Positions 1 through 13,200 of a stretch of DNA of 64,000 nucleotides are shown one piece after another; position 1 is the stretch's first letter; each line of letters opens with the position of its first letter. A program made the translations under genes and the position numbers. Source of the DNA: Pyrocephalus nanus (taxonomy: Eukaryota > Chordata > Aves > Passeriformes > Tyrannidae); contig CM076266.1 of NCBI GenBank assembly GCA_038380795.1, forward strand, positions 38,772,425-38,836,424, in the 5' to 3' direction. The notes under the pieces were generated by a model. The model saw nothing but the letters and a program-made list of their open reading frames with translations. It was not told the origin of the DNA and did not search any database.

Positions 1-237
1 ATATAAGACAGTTTTTTTTAAGTAGCCTATTATAGCAGACTATCAAAAGACTTCTAGCACACCCTTATTTGGAATCAAGGTTTAACTACTAAGATTCTGG
101 CCTGCAAAGGCATTTAAATACCATTTTTCTGTTTCCTGAATGCCAATTAGTCATCTGTGTGAGAGATACACCTTTGAGAATCTAGACCTAGATTCCTATA
201 CTATTTGGATTGGTAAGAAAGCTGAATGCAGTCATGG

Positions 238-289
238 ATATATGGTGTCCTTGTACTTGGTGAATATATGGTGTCCTTGTACTTGGGTG
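238..289. repeat. 26-bp tandem duplication, two copies
   Basis: A unit beginning atatatggtgtccttg occurs at 238-263 and again directly after at 264-289. The two copies differ only near the 3' end of the unit. Near-identity suggests a recent replication-slippage or unequal-exchange event. Confidence 0.9.
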
Positions 290-962
290 TATCTCTATTC
301 ACATCAAATCTCAAAGCAGAGAGAGGCTTGATACAAGGGAATCTCTCCATATTTTCAGAGTGTGAGAAAGACTCGTGTGTGCCAGGGCAGTGAGCAACCT
401 CTTCCACTCCACTGAGAGCTGAAATACAGATGGACAATGTAGTAAAGTTCTCCCCCACTTCTAATAACCCACACTATGTAGAGCTTTGCCAATGATTTTA
501 TGCAGTATTGTCCCTGTTTCTCCATGCCATTCTGGTTCATTCTTCTCTACATAAAAATGCAGAGTCACAAGAAGACAGGGTTCTCTGATGTCTCCAGATT
601 TCTGTGATACCTCCTGGTGTCCACAGAAATAGTATAATCACAAAAATAGTATATGCTGCTCTTCAACCCTAACAGAGAGTTAATTCTTTGTCAGTTTTTG
701 TGCTGTACTAGTTAAAAATGTGCATGTTGAAATACCTTAGAGGCAAACTTAACACATCTGATCTAGAGATCTTCTCACAAAGGATTTACTAGTGCTTCCT
801 ACTGCACCAGCACCATCTTCTTGGTATGAGTGCCAGAAGAGTATTTGTCTTTCTCACTGTAAAGAAAAGGGCACAGAAAACAGCCTGAGTGATCACTGCC
901 CCTCTCCCCTTGCATGCTTCTTATGTTAAAATCTGGCAAGCTCTGGATTCTATGGGTTTGTA

Positions 963-976
963 TGTGTGTGTGTGTG
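963..976. repeat. (TG)7 microsatellite
   Basis: Seven uninterrupted TG dinucleotides. Short dinucleotide runs like this are common in vertebrate non-coding DNA and may be polymorphic. Confidence 0.85.
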
Positions 977-2689
977 CTTGGAGACTGTCTTAATTTGCAT
1001 GGTTCACTGCCAGGTGAGAAAGAGTAATGCTTGAATGTGCAGAGCAAACATAGCTGGAGTATCAGACTACATCTTGCTGGAACAAATTGAAATGGTAGCT
1101 GCTCAAGACTTGCAGTTCTTTGGCAGGGCTGTAAAAATACAAATAATACTAAAAGAAGGGAGACATTCTGACCCTAGCAGCAGCAGGACGCCTTTGTGTG
1201 CAAGTTCATCCAGGATCTGACTAACTGTCTTGTAAGGTCCATGTGGAATGTGTGAAGATTTGCAGTAATCCCTTACTGAAACAAGACAGAGGACTTAGCA
1301 GCTGAAAATGTCTCATGCAGCAGGACCTTGGCAGGGGAGCAGCTCTGTGCACAGTTCCATATGGAGCTGAGCTATTATACTTTTGTGTAGCTTGGCCTTA
1401 ATGCTAATGTGTGAACTAATGCCTTCCTAAGACCAACAGACTAAAAAACTGACCAGCCAGCCAAGGGAAGGAATAGAAGAGAGCTGTGACCATTCAGCAG
1501 AGCTGGACAGTCCCATAACTATTCCTCAAGACTGAATTTTGGCTGCGATGCTCCAGCCCTGCCCCAGGTGTGGTATAAGACCCAGAGGCACTACTCTCAG
1601 GCTCTCCCTCCCTCTCTCATTTCATACTTTCTTTTCCATGCCTTCAATGCTCCCTCTTTAGCAGGCTGGTCTCCCAGCACTGGGGAAGGAGTCAGCCAGA
1701 TGAGTTAAACCCTTGAAGTGTGAGGACAATGTCTATGAGCATCACAGAGGGGACAAGTCTCCAACATCTTGCTTGTGTCAGCACTGCCAGGCAGGACCAG
1801 TCTATATCATGGTTTGTAGGCAGGGATTAGTCAGGCAAAATTATTTTAGCTCCCTGGGATTTTTGCTCAAGTAAGCACAGTATGCTGTAACTTCATTAAT
1901 TAATTTAGTTTCAAGTCAACTGTACTAAGGTTATTTATATTACTCTTATAGATAAGGATTTGGAAGACCAGAAAGATTAAAGTTTCCCAGTGTTTCCTGC
2001 CCCACCAAAGCCTGTCAGTTCTTGCTGGTCTGTGACGGGATGGAGGGGACAACCCAGACAGTGTGTCCTGACTGCAGTGTGTCCCAGCCCTGCTTGCTGC
2101 CTGACTTCACACTTACACCTGGTAGCTTGTTTATGTTTCACACTTTACCTCTTTCCCACTACCATCAGTATTAATAATTTTTTTTCTGCAGCACTTTGTC
2201 TAGTGAATGCAGCCCCAGCTACTGCACCAGCCATGTAAATACAGGCACAACCCAGCTTCTGTGTGCATGCGTTTGTGAGTCTGCATGCACATACGTGTGT
2301 GTAAGAATAACAGTCCTATGAAAATTTTAATGTTCATGGCAAAAGCAGAGAGACTTAAGTGAGACAAGATGAAGAAAGTGTTTGTCACTGATATTTAATG
2401 TGGATTATTTTTTAAAGTAAAACCCAGTTTACAATAGAAAATAATCAAGGGGCTGTGCAACTTTGGTGTGATATTTTCTAAGTGGAAAAAGATCAGCTTG
2501 AAGCCATGCAGCCCTTGCTCTTTGGCACTGAGTTAGCTCTCTTGCAAATACAGCCACACAACCAAGACCACATTTCCTTTTGTAAAGAAATTTCATTTTG
2601 GGGGGCAAAGGGAAAACATGAATACTGCTCTGGAGCAGCACTCCTGGACTCAGTCTCATATAATAGTCCTAGAAAAACAGGGCAGATGA

Positions 2690-3560
2690 TGTCATGGCAG
2701 CTGCTGATTGTCTGACAGACAGTTTCCGCAGCGCAACATGAGGCCCTTTGGTCTCCCTGTCAGGGAGATTGGCAGCTGAATGGCACCAATGAGCGCTGGA
2801 CTGTATTCCCTCTGGGAATGCTGCCCTCATTGATGGACAGAAAGCAAAGGGAAAGATTGTCTTTGAACCTGAAAAGAATCCCCTTTTTTTCTTCCTAAAG
2901 CTCCTGCCCCCACTCTCCGCAGCTCTTTTTTCATCCCCTTTTTTAAAGGTGTTTTGTTCTACAGCAGTTACTGAGCTTAATGGAACTGAATGACTTTTCC
3001 CCTTCACAATCTGTCAGTCAAAACCTCAACTCCAGAGCTGTTAAATGAAGTCCTTTCAGAGTCAGACAGAGGAAGAATGTGTCAGTCATCCAACAGACCC
3101 CGTTGTGTTTTAATCTGTCAGAGCGGTGATAGGGAGAGCAGCCGGGCTCGGCAGGGGCAGGTTCCCAGCAGCAGCTAAGAGGCCCTGACAAACCCAGGTG
3201 CTGGAGCCAAAAAGTCAACCGGTCATAAACACGGCAAGGTATGGTGTTCTGAGCCCCCAGACGCTCTGCTTTGCAGTCGACTGTGAGATGTTTGGGCAAA
3301 CTTTCAGCAAAGGTTTTGCTGTAAGCGTTTCTAGCAGAAATCCAGCCTTTTAAGCACAGGATGGGTCTGTGTAAGGCATGGCTTTCGAATTAATATAACT
3401 CTTAACTAAAACACTAGAGACAGTAATCCTCCGGATGAAATGCATTTAGATGGACTATGATTCCAGGCTATTTCTGCCGAATTACCTTAATTTTTTGAGT
3501 TTCCCCCATTATATGACATTCCATTAATCTTACCTATTAGGTTAAGACTGATGTGCAATT
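2690..3560. promoter_or_regulatory. candidate conserved non-coding element
   Basis: This block keeps about 16 CpG dinucleotides while the sequence around it is CpG-poor. It is rich in transcription-factor-like words: six TGTCAG/CTGACA hexamers between 2712 and 3190 (TALE homeodomain MEIS/TGIF-like), a 17-bp palindrome at 2752-2768, and AT-rich homeodomain-like words at 3480-3500. An antisense frame of 112 codons (2669-3007) looks like a by-product of the composition. CpG retention and motif density are typical of vertebrate enhancers, but conservation cannot be seen from one sequence. Confidence 0.35.
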
Positions 3561-3691
3561 TGTTCTGGGGTTGAACAGTTGGTCCTATTCACTCAAGCAC
3601 CAGTGTTTCACTATTCATTATGAGAAGTGCCCACTGTTGCTCTAATAAGAATAATGACCCTTTACTTACATTTCAAGGGTTTGCTATTTCA

Positions 3692-3693
<2 letters not shown>

Positions 3694-3723
<30 letters not shown>
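3694..3723. repeat. poly(T) tract, 30 T
   Basis: Thirty uninterrupted T residues, the longest homopolymer in the window. It is followed by aagtcaaggg rather than a splice acceptor. On the opposite strand it reads as a poly(A) tail, but no retrocopied gene is recognisable next to it. Confidence 0.95.
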
Positions 3724-3731
<8 letters not shown>

Positions 3732-5640
3732 GGAGTAGATTTAAACAAACAGCTCCTGTTCTTATCAGATCTCATAGGAAACGTCTTTTGCCTGTTTTTA
3801 CAGAGATGGCAAACTGTGGTTTAGCACACAATGTAGTTCTGTGTTACTGTGGCAGTTGGACTTCTGATGTACTTCAATATGCAAGCTTTCCATCTGTAAG
3901 AAAGTGGGTTTATAATGTGGGTTTATGTACCCTGCAGGCCTGTTGCACTTTCCTTCTAGTTTTGTGTACCTGTGCTCTGGTGCCAGGCCCAGTTGAGCTG
4001 GTGGAAGGGATTCCCTGACTGGGTAGAGTGCTGCATGGGATAGCATCTTGCTTCCCAACCTGTCTGTTCACTTGTCTGCAAAGTCAGGGAAAAACAGTGG
4101 CCTCACAGCTTGTTGTTCACTAGTTTAGACAGTCCATCATGCCACTATCTGTTTAAAAGCTGCAGCAAAATTCATTCTCTCAGCCTCCTCTTGCTATGTC
4201 CTAAAAAATTTCCGCTGTATTTGCTCAGAGCGATGAAGCTCTATCTGCCTGTTGGACTGTGACCAGCACCCTGGGCAAGGACTGTTTTGGAGTTTCAGCT
4301 GCTTCTAGAAACCTGCCTTTCATGAATGCAGATAACTATGTCTATAGAAAGTGTCATCGCTGTAGAAAACTGCCTATTCTGGTTATCTAACAGGTTAAAC
4401 TCAGAGATATACGGCTTGCTTGGACAGAGTTCTAAAACAGCATTTGACTGATACAGTGACAGAAGAGGTTTACAGTGTTGGCAACTTCTACCATAAATTT
4501 TCAAGTCAGTGGGTATGTCCTAGGATAAACAGAGTGCTTTCCTTTCACTGAACTAGAACAACGACCAGAGCTAACAGCCAGTGGGGTACAGAGCCCTGGC
4601 AGGGATCTAAGATCTGTAAGGAGTTACTTCTGCCTGGCCTTGGCTTGTTTCCTGTCGCAGTCAAAGGACGAGATCAGAGAAAGATAAATTTTTTGAAAAC
4701 TGCCTAGGTTTCCCTGTATAATTTAGTTAAGAATTTCTGTAGGTGGAGAATAACCTGAGTTATTCTCATCCTGCTAAGACACGCTGGAGTCCCAAAAAGG
4801 ATAAGTTGAAGTTGTTTGCATTTGGCTGCAGAAAGCTGTCTGCATTTGTTTAAATTGACTAATGTTCTCTAGGAACCAAGCTTGTTTACTGAGTAACTGA
4901 ATTAGCAGGGTATCTGCTCTGTATCTGCTCTGCCCCAAAAGGAAAATATTGCAGTGTGGCTGGGATGGCTAACACAAGCCCATAAGAGGGGAGCCTGTTT
5001 CATCTGCATGGACTCTTGCTCCTTCTGTCACTCAAGGCTAAACTTCAGGCTGAGGGAGGTGTGGGAGGGCATGAGTGAATGGAGTCTGTTGTCATGTAGA
5101 TTATTTATCCTCAATGTGGAGGAGTAATTAGGCCCAGAGGGCAGTCCATCACTGTCCTCAGGCTGGATTAGTGGAGACGGACTGGCTCCTCTTCCAGCAT
5201 GCTTAGAAAAAAAACTGTGCTGCACACTGGGCCCCGTGTGGAGCACATGGTGATGGTGCATCTTGATGTGGTCAGAAAGGTCATCATCCCCACTGAAAGG
5301 CAAGAGGAGCCCAAGGAGCATTGGCTGACAAAGGCGGTGGCCTCTTGTCTGCCCATGGACAGGAATGTAATTGCTGAACATAAGCTGTCCTTGTTTCACA
5401 GAGAAGGATCAGACAGCCCCGTCGGAGTTCAGCTGATCTAAGGGAAAGCATGGTCCTTTATGTGTATTGAAAACCTCTCTGTAAAGAAAGTTTCCTTTAA
5501 CAGTTCCTTAGCTGATAGCTGAAACAAAAACCTACCACACAGCCTGGGCTAGCCTGCAACATGGGCTGCAAAATGTGGGAAGGAGAATTTCTGCACTCTC
5601 AAAATGCACTGAGATCTTCCCAGGCTAGTTGGTGTCCTTG
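3724..5640. other. non-coding stretch, no gene seen
   Basis: Contains an exact 11-bp tandem duplication at 4911-4932 (tatctgctctg twice). Overlapping open frames of 123 codons (-, 5028-5399) and 80 codons (+, 5199-5441) share the same DNA and neither resembles a known protein. One short part of the - frame has zinc-finger-like spacing, discussed under rejected items. Confidence 0.55.
4911..4932. repeat. 11-bp exact tandem duplication
   Basis: The word tatctgctctg at 4911-4921 is repeated exactly at 4922-4932. Confidence 0.85.
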
Positions 5641-5757
5641 GTCTTTTTATTGTTGGTTTGGTTGTGTGGTGTTTGTGGTGGTTTTGTTTGTTTGTTTGTT
5701 TGTTTTTTCTTTTTTTTTTCCCCCTTCTTTGGTTTGGTTTTGTTTTTCTCAGATCCC
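5641..5757. repeat. T/G-rich low-complexity tract with (TTTG)n
   Basis: The + strand is almost only T and G for over 100 bases. It includes about five TTTG units near 5686-5704, a T run at 5710-5719, and further GGTTT words. It is simple-sequence DNA with no coding potential; the 69-codon frame through it is compositional. Confidence 0.85.
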
Positions 5758-7215
5758 TAACTTAGAATGAACTAAACAAATTTCCTTTCAGTGTAGGTCT
5801 GGATATTATATGTTTTTAAGTCTAAATGGCATGATCCCACTTGCACACAAGGCAAACAAAACATAATTCCATTGATAGAAATGAATGATGTATCAATTTG
5901 GATGTCTATCTATCCTGCCTGCATGCTCAGCCATGGAAAATCTTTGGGCTCTAGCAGCTTGTCACTCACTCAGCTAAATAAGTTTTGAGCCATCTCAACA
6001 TCTGCTTAAAAGTGGCCAGACTACCATTGAATAGCAAAGGCTCAGTTCAACCCATATAAATGGAAATTTTTACTGCTGGCATAAAAGCATTTACAAGCTG
6101 AGACATATATTATGATGGGAATGAAAATAAACCCTTAAAAAAATCTGCACCCCATTTGTTCAGGCTGTGCCTGAATGTTCCCATGCTGAGAAGAACTTCT
6201 TGCTATTTATTAACTGTGACTTTAACTAGAAAGTGAAGCTGTTCATTCAAGTAAAGTACATTCCTGGGTCTCCTACTGGAATAGCTGTCATTTTGCTGAA
6301 GGGCTGTATCTCACTGATACATTTGCCAGCAGTAATGGCTGCCCGATGGTGCCATGTCCTTGTATATCCAATATTCCCCACTGCTTGTACTGATGCAGAG
6401 AGCAAACCCTGAAACTTCCTTGTGAGTTTCCCTCCTGTTTCAAGAGAGACAATAAAATATTTTTAACAAGATGTTACTACTTATTTTTAAATATTTGTGT
6501 ACTGAATTTTCTTAACAAAAATCTGTGAACCTGGAGAATCAAATAGTCATAGTCACACACACACACACACACAGTCTAAACACAGTTGGCCCTGTCTTCA
6601 CCCAGCACAATCTGCAGCTGCAGAACCAATTAGTGGTATGTGGGTGGGTGGATGTATTTTAGGGAGAAGTTGTTCAGAATTTGTACTTTTCTGCCCAGAA
6701 GGGTTTCTATGTGTGTGTGCCCCTGCTAACTGGATAGGGAAAAAAGTGCAGGTGTTCCTGTTTGCGAAATAAAGCCTACAAAATCAGAGACCAGGTCAAG
6801 AGCCAAATGAACAGGAGATCCTTCCTTCATTCATTTCCTTAAGTTAAGCCCTAATGTGCTACAAACTTCTTCTGGTTATTGTTTAAGGGGAATGGAAAGT
6901 TTCAAAAAATTTCCTTTGTAAAAAGCTTATATTACCCCTAAAAAGAAATGGGCAGTGGGGGGAGGAAAGACCCTCATCTGTGGTATGGTGATTTCAAGCA
7001 GAGAGTTTGAAAGTCCTGCTTTTAATCCAGGCATTTAATTTTAAACAGGTGCTGCTGTCTGTCCTGCTCGGGACCTGGGAGATGAATCCCTATTGGTGGA
7101 TTCAAGATCCTGATTGCTCCAGGGAAAAGACTGTGCAGCTTTTCCTGCTGCTTGAAGGTGGCAGTTTCAGATTCCCTGTGGGTGAATGAAGAGGTTGGAG
7201 CTCGGTGCAATGGTG
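5758..7215. other. non-coding stretch, no gene seen
   Basis: A+T-rich single-copy DNA with a (CA)n microsatellite, listed separately. There is no open frame of note and no recognisable element. Confidence 0.6.
6554..6572. repeat. (CA)9 microsatellite
   Basis: Nineteen bases of perfect alternating C and A. Likely to vary in length between individuals. Confidence 0.9.
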
Positions 7216-7268
7216 AGTCAGGAGTCAGGAGTCTGAGGGCCCAGGAGTCAGGAGTCTGAGGGCCCAGG
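7216..7268. repeat. 23-bp tandem duplication with partial third copy
   Basis: The 23-bp unit starting agtcaggagtctgagg occurs at 7223-7245 and identically at 7246-7268. It is preceded by a 7-base partial copy (agtcagg) at 7216-7222. Perfect identity points to a young minisatellite-like expansion. Confidence 0.92.
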
Positions 7269-10200
7269 GGCCAGGGCTGCATTTCAGTGTTGGGTAACAT
7301 GAGAGTTGCAAGCCCAATGCTGTAGGTAGACCATTATTGCTTTTGCATGGGAGTCGAAAGATTAATTTTTTTGTTTTGCTGATGTTTCCCACTTGGAGGT
7401 CTTACAGACCACGAAGTGGCATCTTCTTCTCCCTAGTGATTTACCCTACCCCTATATGAGGTCCTTGAGCTGCTCCTGGACATGCACAGCCATATTCTTT
7501 CAAGATGTTTAAGCTTCTTTTCATTAAGTTTGCCCCAGTTCTTCCGATGCTGCGTTTCACCCTTCCTGTTGAGTGTTATAGCAGGATATTAAACTGGCAC
7601 CCTCTGTTACACGTTAAGAAAACAGCCATGAAACCTGAGAGCTTGGCGGACACACCTTCTGCAGCCTCTCAGTGAGGGCATCCTTTGAACACAGGACCCC
7701 CCTCCACCCGACTGAGTAAAGTCGGATGCAGTGGTCAGCCCCTATAGTGACAGCCCCATTGCCTTCCCATGGGCTGGTGGGCTTGCCTTTGGGATGAGTG
7801 GCAGCTGTACCTCAGGGGCATTGCCCTCGTGAGGGCAGTGGGAAATATGGGGTTTCCAAATGCTCTGCTGGGGCCTGGGAGCTGGTCTGGCCCACCAAGG
7901 GCTCTTTGTTCCTGCTCCTTTCTTGTGTGCAAATAATTATACATGCAATTTAAGTGACCTCAGTGTCTAACTACTTGATTTGAAGGCACAATTAAGTACC
8001 TAGACATATAAATAGCCTAAATTGGACCTTTCAGTTAATGATTAGAATAGCAATAGCAGCCAGGTTAGAAAACTTTGACCTTGCACCTGAAAATTAGCTA
8101 TACTGTACATTTAGACTGCCTAACTTGTTGAAATCTTATAGACCCTGGCTTCTAGTCAAACCTCTAAATGCCAGCTTTGTTGACTAGGAGTACATGTCCT
8201 CTGGGGACTGTTTATTGTGCAACAATGCCCTTCTAGAAGAATTAATATCATCCTGTCTTTTAACCCATTCAGTCAAAAGGAGCAAAATGTGGAAGGAATG
8301 CTCCTTCCCCCTGAACTGAGTGTTGTGGGGTTATTTGGGAGGTGCAATGCATCCACCCTACCTTGCTGGGTGTGCTATGAGTTCCAGTGGTGCTGCTCAT
8401 AAACCTTCTGGAGATGTGGATGAGGCAGTTCTTGCTCAAGAGGTCCTGTTAATGTTTGCAAGATAATTTGGGTAAGTAACTGAGACCAGAGTGTATCCTT
8501 GCCTGAGCTGCATGGAAATGCAAAGTTCTCCACTAGTACAGATCCACTAGATCAGACTCTTCTTCGAAAAATCTTTTTTTGCAGAGAGAAAAAAAAAATA
8601 AAGTATTTGAGCTGTTCAACAGCCTGTTGACACAAGACTCCTGAATTTTGTGGGATCAAAAAGGGTCCTTCAGCTGTGCCTGTGAAACGAACAATTTCTT
8701 GCACTGGCAAAATCCAAAATGCATTGTGAACCTTTGAACTCAGCAATAATCCACAACAATGCTTTCTGGAAACTGCTGTTATTATGAATAGATGTAGCCA
8801 TCTGGATATGTCTAGTTATTGTTAAACATGATGTTTATGTGATGTCATATGTATCTATGCCTCTATAAAGAAAGAAATGCAGTTTTCTGCACCAATGATT
8901 TTTTATTTTGAAAGCTAACACAGTAATTTTCCACCCTTTTATGATTAATGTATCCTTTCTCAACCATTCTTCATCAGAATTGTGAACTCTTAAAAAAAAG
9001 CTGCATCTGTCGATCACTATCTAATATTTATGAACTTACTTTCTTTTATCATCTTCCCTGGACCTGGAATCTCCCAGGGGTCCTGAGATGACAGACTGAA
9101 AACCAGTGGGTAGGATATACCTTTTTTACCACCTGGAACAAATGATGATGAGAAGCTCTTAATATTCCTTTTGAAGGGATCATCAGGCCACACTTTCGTG
9201 ATTTGCAGGGAGCTGGTGGAGTGCAGGAGTAGGGGCAGCATCTGCTCTGTGTTCCCACTGCAGAGTCCTTTCCTTACGCATCAGCAGTGCCACAGTAACA
9301 AAGGACCAGGCAGGAGATGGGTCTGTTTTAGACTTATTGTGGTCAGATTCATTAATAAAAAAAAGCTCAGTAACCATTTTTCAACATGGGTTGTGCTTCC
9401 TGTTCTTTTCATCAGCTCTGGGGGTCCTTAGATGCCAGCTGGGAAATAACCTCCATCAGTGGGCTTCAGCCTACAAGTAGGTACTTGCTTTTGTTACTGT
9501 ACACGCATAACGCTCAAGGCACATGGGTCCTTCACATGGGCTTGCAGGTTACTGGTTAGTAAGATGCAATGCCCAGACAGGTCTTGATGTCTGCCAGGAC
9601 TTGGTGAGTGTCTTGGCTTTTCAGAAGAAGAACAGTTTGGGAGTGATCCTGGGCTGTGTGGCATCACAAGACAGCCTGCACTTTCTGCATGGTTTTAATT
9701 TGACTCCAGCACGCCAGGGCAGATTTGATGGCCTCCTCAGCTCCTTCCTGCTCAGTCCATGAAGTCACTCTTCCTTTGCAAAGACCTGTTCTTGCCTCAA
9801 TAAATAGAGCTTTCCACTGCCATTGTTTATTTTACTGGGAGGGAACTCTTCATGTCACCTTTCCCTTTTTTAATTTCGGCCTCTTATGGACTGCATGCTG
9901 GTTTGCTAAACCTGCCAATCTGAATGAGTAGCCCAGGGAATACAAGTTCCTATGGGATAAATGCTCTAACTTATGACTCATGGACTAGAATAGTAAAAGC
10001 TGATGCATAAAGGGCCCTGGGCACTAGCATACCACTGATGTTTTAAATTTATCTTCTTCAAATGAGAAAGATGTTTTTCTTCAAGACATACAAAAATATA
10101 CCAGCTCAGTGCAATCTAAATGAAGTTATGTGGGAACACTGCTCTGCAGTGTATTGCCAATCTTTTGTGTTTATGTATAATTTTCCATGGGGCATTCCTG

Positions 10201-13200
10201 TCTGTAAAACTACTCAGAGCACTTTCCTGTGGACTCCTTTTGACTGGCAGGAATACTAGCAGCCCTAAGTGTCATGTTGTTCATTTGTGCACAGTGTTTT
10301 TACAGCTATTCAATAGCATCTGTGAGTCATTTGCCTGCTGAGCCGCAGCTCTTTGGCGTGTGTCAGGTAGAGGTCTTGGGCAAGCAGGGAGAAGGAAGGA
10401 GGGCTTCAGGACCAGGGCTGGGCTCTGAGAAGAGGTGCCCAGCTGGCAGCTATGATCCAAAGGGAGAGTGGGTGCTGTGGTCAGCTGCCCTGTCTGCATG
10501 GTTTTGAGCCCAGGGAAGGCGTCAAAGTGATTGGCCCATAAGTTCCTCCAGGACAAATGAAGTGGAAGGGAACTGTGGACAGCTGGATCTGTAATTATGC
10601 CTTGACACTGCAAGACTTGTCTAGAGAAGGGGCTTCCTTTCCAAAAAGAGGGTAGGTGACTTCCCTCCCAGAGGAAAGTGAAGCAAAGACTGGCAGTCAG
10701 TTGCACGTGGATATCCAGTCCTTCTGGTTACTGGGTCCGACTGAGAGGTGAGCCTTGCCTGTGTCTGCAGACCCGCACATCATTCTGCAAAGATTTATTT
10801 CCAAGGCTTGTGCATTGACTTCCACACAGGATCTGCTAGAAAGGCAGCACGTTTTGAAGTCATCCCACTGATTCCAGTGCAGTTATTTCAGTGTCATAAC
10901 TGAAGGTCCTGGCTATCTTGAGGAGAAGACTGCCCTTGGCTCTAGGTGAGATCCAGCCTGTGTTTCCTGGCAGTGAGGTGCTGCAGAGGGAGTGAAAATG
11001 AGGAAAGTGAAATGAGGAAAAAGCAGAAAAGTGCAACACTGTGCCATGCTGGGCATTAATGTTTCTGTAGAAAGCGTAATAAAAAGCACATTTTTTTGAG
11101 TTATTTGCATCTAATACTTGCACAAAATTGCTCTGCATGACTCACTAATTCTTCTATTTTCCTTGTCATACTGAGTTCAATGTCACATAGGCTTCTGAGA
11201 ATAACCCTTCTGTAGATTTTGGGCAATATATAGAAAGGAAAAAGAGGTGAAAAAGGAATAAAAGGATTTTATAAAAAGGCACAGACGACAAAAACGGCAG
11301 AACCTCTGGATCATCAAAAGTATTCTAAAAATTTCCTGAAGGCCAATGTCTGCTTTCTCAGCCCCTCTTTCTTATGAGATTTTATCTGCATGAAAAATAA
11401 AATTACTATCCAGGTTGGTTTTGGATTCAGCTTATAGAACTGGCATCTGTGGCAGATGCAGAACTGAATGTTGAATGTGATACTATCTTAGATTTCAAGT
11501 TCCTGTTTTCATGATCTGTACTTGTAAGATTAATTGAAGTGTTTCAATTTTACAATTAAAGGCATTAGAAAAATACTGTCATTTTTCATGTTTAAGACCA
11601 CAGCTGATGTGAATCCTATATTGGTCTTGAAACTGTAGTGAAAAGCTGAAAAAAGAGCAAAAGGAAATGATGAAAAGTTCTTATGTTTTCAATTATTTAT
11701 TCACTGTTTTTTCCCCTTCGTTTTCACTCCAGGGATAGTAATGAGTTTTACGAATGTAAGGTGTCAGCTATAGGCTTTTCTGTTGAAACCTCTAAATTTA
11801 TGGCTCCTCGGGGCATTACAGGCACGGATAATGCATAATTTACAAACAGACTTGAAACTTTCATCTTCCTTTTCCCACTCCTTTTCAGAGCTTTTTGTTC
11901 AAGGAGTGATTTGTTTTGCTGTAGTGGAAACCATATGCTCTTCTAAATCTCAGCGGAGTGCAGAAATTCTGCAGTGTTGCCAGATGTTGCGAAAGAAACT
12001 TCACCTGACAGAGAGTTAAACACTCTTCTCTCCTTCAATCAAAAATGTCTTTCTAAGGGGGCATTTTTGCCTGCTATTTGGTGGTGGGCGAGAGGAGATC
12101 AAATCACAGCCAGCTTCTGTAGGCCCAGTCTCAACATCAGATTCCTTAGGTCTGTGCTATACTTTTGGTGGGGCAGGAGCTGGAAGCTTTAGTGATCCAC
12201 CTCACAAGAACATAGGTCAATAGCTCTTAAATGGAAATCCTGCTTCTGGCATTGACTCTTCTTTGTCACTAAGGACTTACTATATTGGATAAAACCAGTC
12301 TAGTTGAGAGTTGACATGACCATGGCCACACGCTCTGTGTGTGCTGCAGAGAAGGTGGAAGAAACATCACAGTGGATCAGATAAGAGCTACTTTGACTGA
12401 GCTGTCTGTTATTTAGCAGTTAGCATATGACTTGAAACAAAAGGCTTTGTGCCCTCCCTTTTTTGTACTCTAACAGAGGATAAAACATTGGATGCTCTTT
12501 ATATTCTAAAAATTCCTTAATTCTTGAGTGTGTCTCCATGAGTGGCAGTATATTAAAGTGTTTAGGTGCTCTGGTACAAGAGCAGAGGAGGATCAACTCT
12601 TCTCTTCACTGAAGTGCAAAGTTGTGAGGACAGCATCCAGGCCCAAGGATGCTGAAGGAAGACTGGCTGAGCAGAGCTGCACAAAGTGGTGTGGATCCTT
12701 ATACAACCAATTTATTCCCAAAGTGAATAGGGCTTGAGTTTCTTAGATACCTTTGTGGACTACTTAGCTGCAGGTTGTGAATCCCTAGAAGCCTGGTAAA
12801 ATCCAGTGGTTTGGTAAATACTCAAGTGACTGCAATTTAGGCTACACCTAAAGTGAGGTGTCAGTAACCTGAGAATCGTGTTAACAATGTGGTTTTGCCT
12901 CCACTCCCAGTGTGATTAAAATGTTATTTCATCTCAGAGTTTAACTGGGAGCTGTCTTGAATGTTCATGTGACCATGGGGAGTCATGAATATCCCAGCTG
13001 CATTACCATTGGAGTTACCCCTTCCTATACCATCTTTGGGACAACTGGGGTCAGAGACCCGGACATGGGTCTTGTCATAGTGTTAAGGATGTCCCCCTTT
13101 ACCTCCCACTGATGGATTATGACTATGTGGTGAAGCTGTCCATCTGGTGAATCTCAAACTGCTTTAAAACTGACACTAAGGCTGTACTTGCTTCATTTTA

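Larger units (their letters stand above)
1..2689. other. non-coding stretch, no gene seen
   Basis: Open frames here are short (up to 85 codons), overlap on both strands and resemble no protein I know. The stretch contains one 26-bp tandem duplication and a short TG run, listed separately. I see no recognisable exon, RNA gene or transposon. It could be intergenic or intronic. Confidence 0.6.

Noticed and set aside
5028..5399. Minus-strand frame with F-x5-L-x2-H-x3-H spacing and a following HTGP, like a C2H2 zinc finger
   Set aside because: The required cysteine pair upstream is absent in this frame and in the neighbouring frame, and no second finger follows. Probably coincidence.
10281..10706. 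141-codon minus-strand frame
   Set aside because: G+C-richer patch with few stops, no recognisable domain, and a shorter overlapping frame on the other strand.
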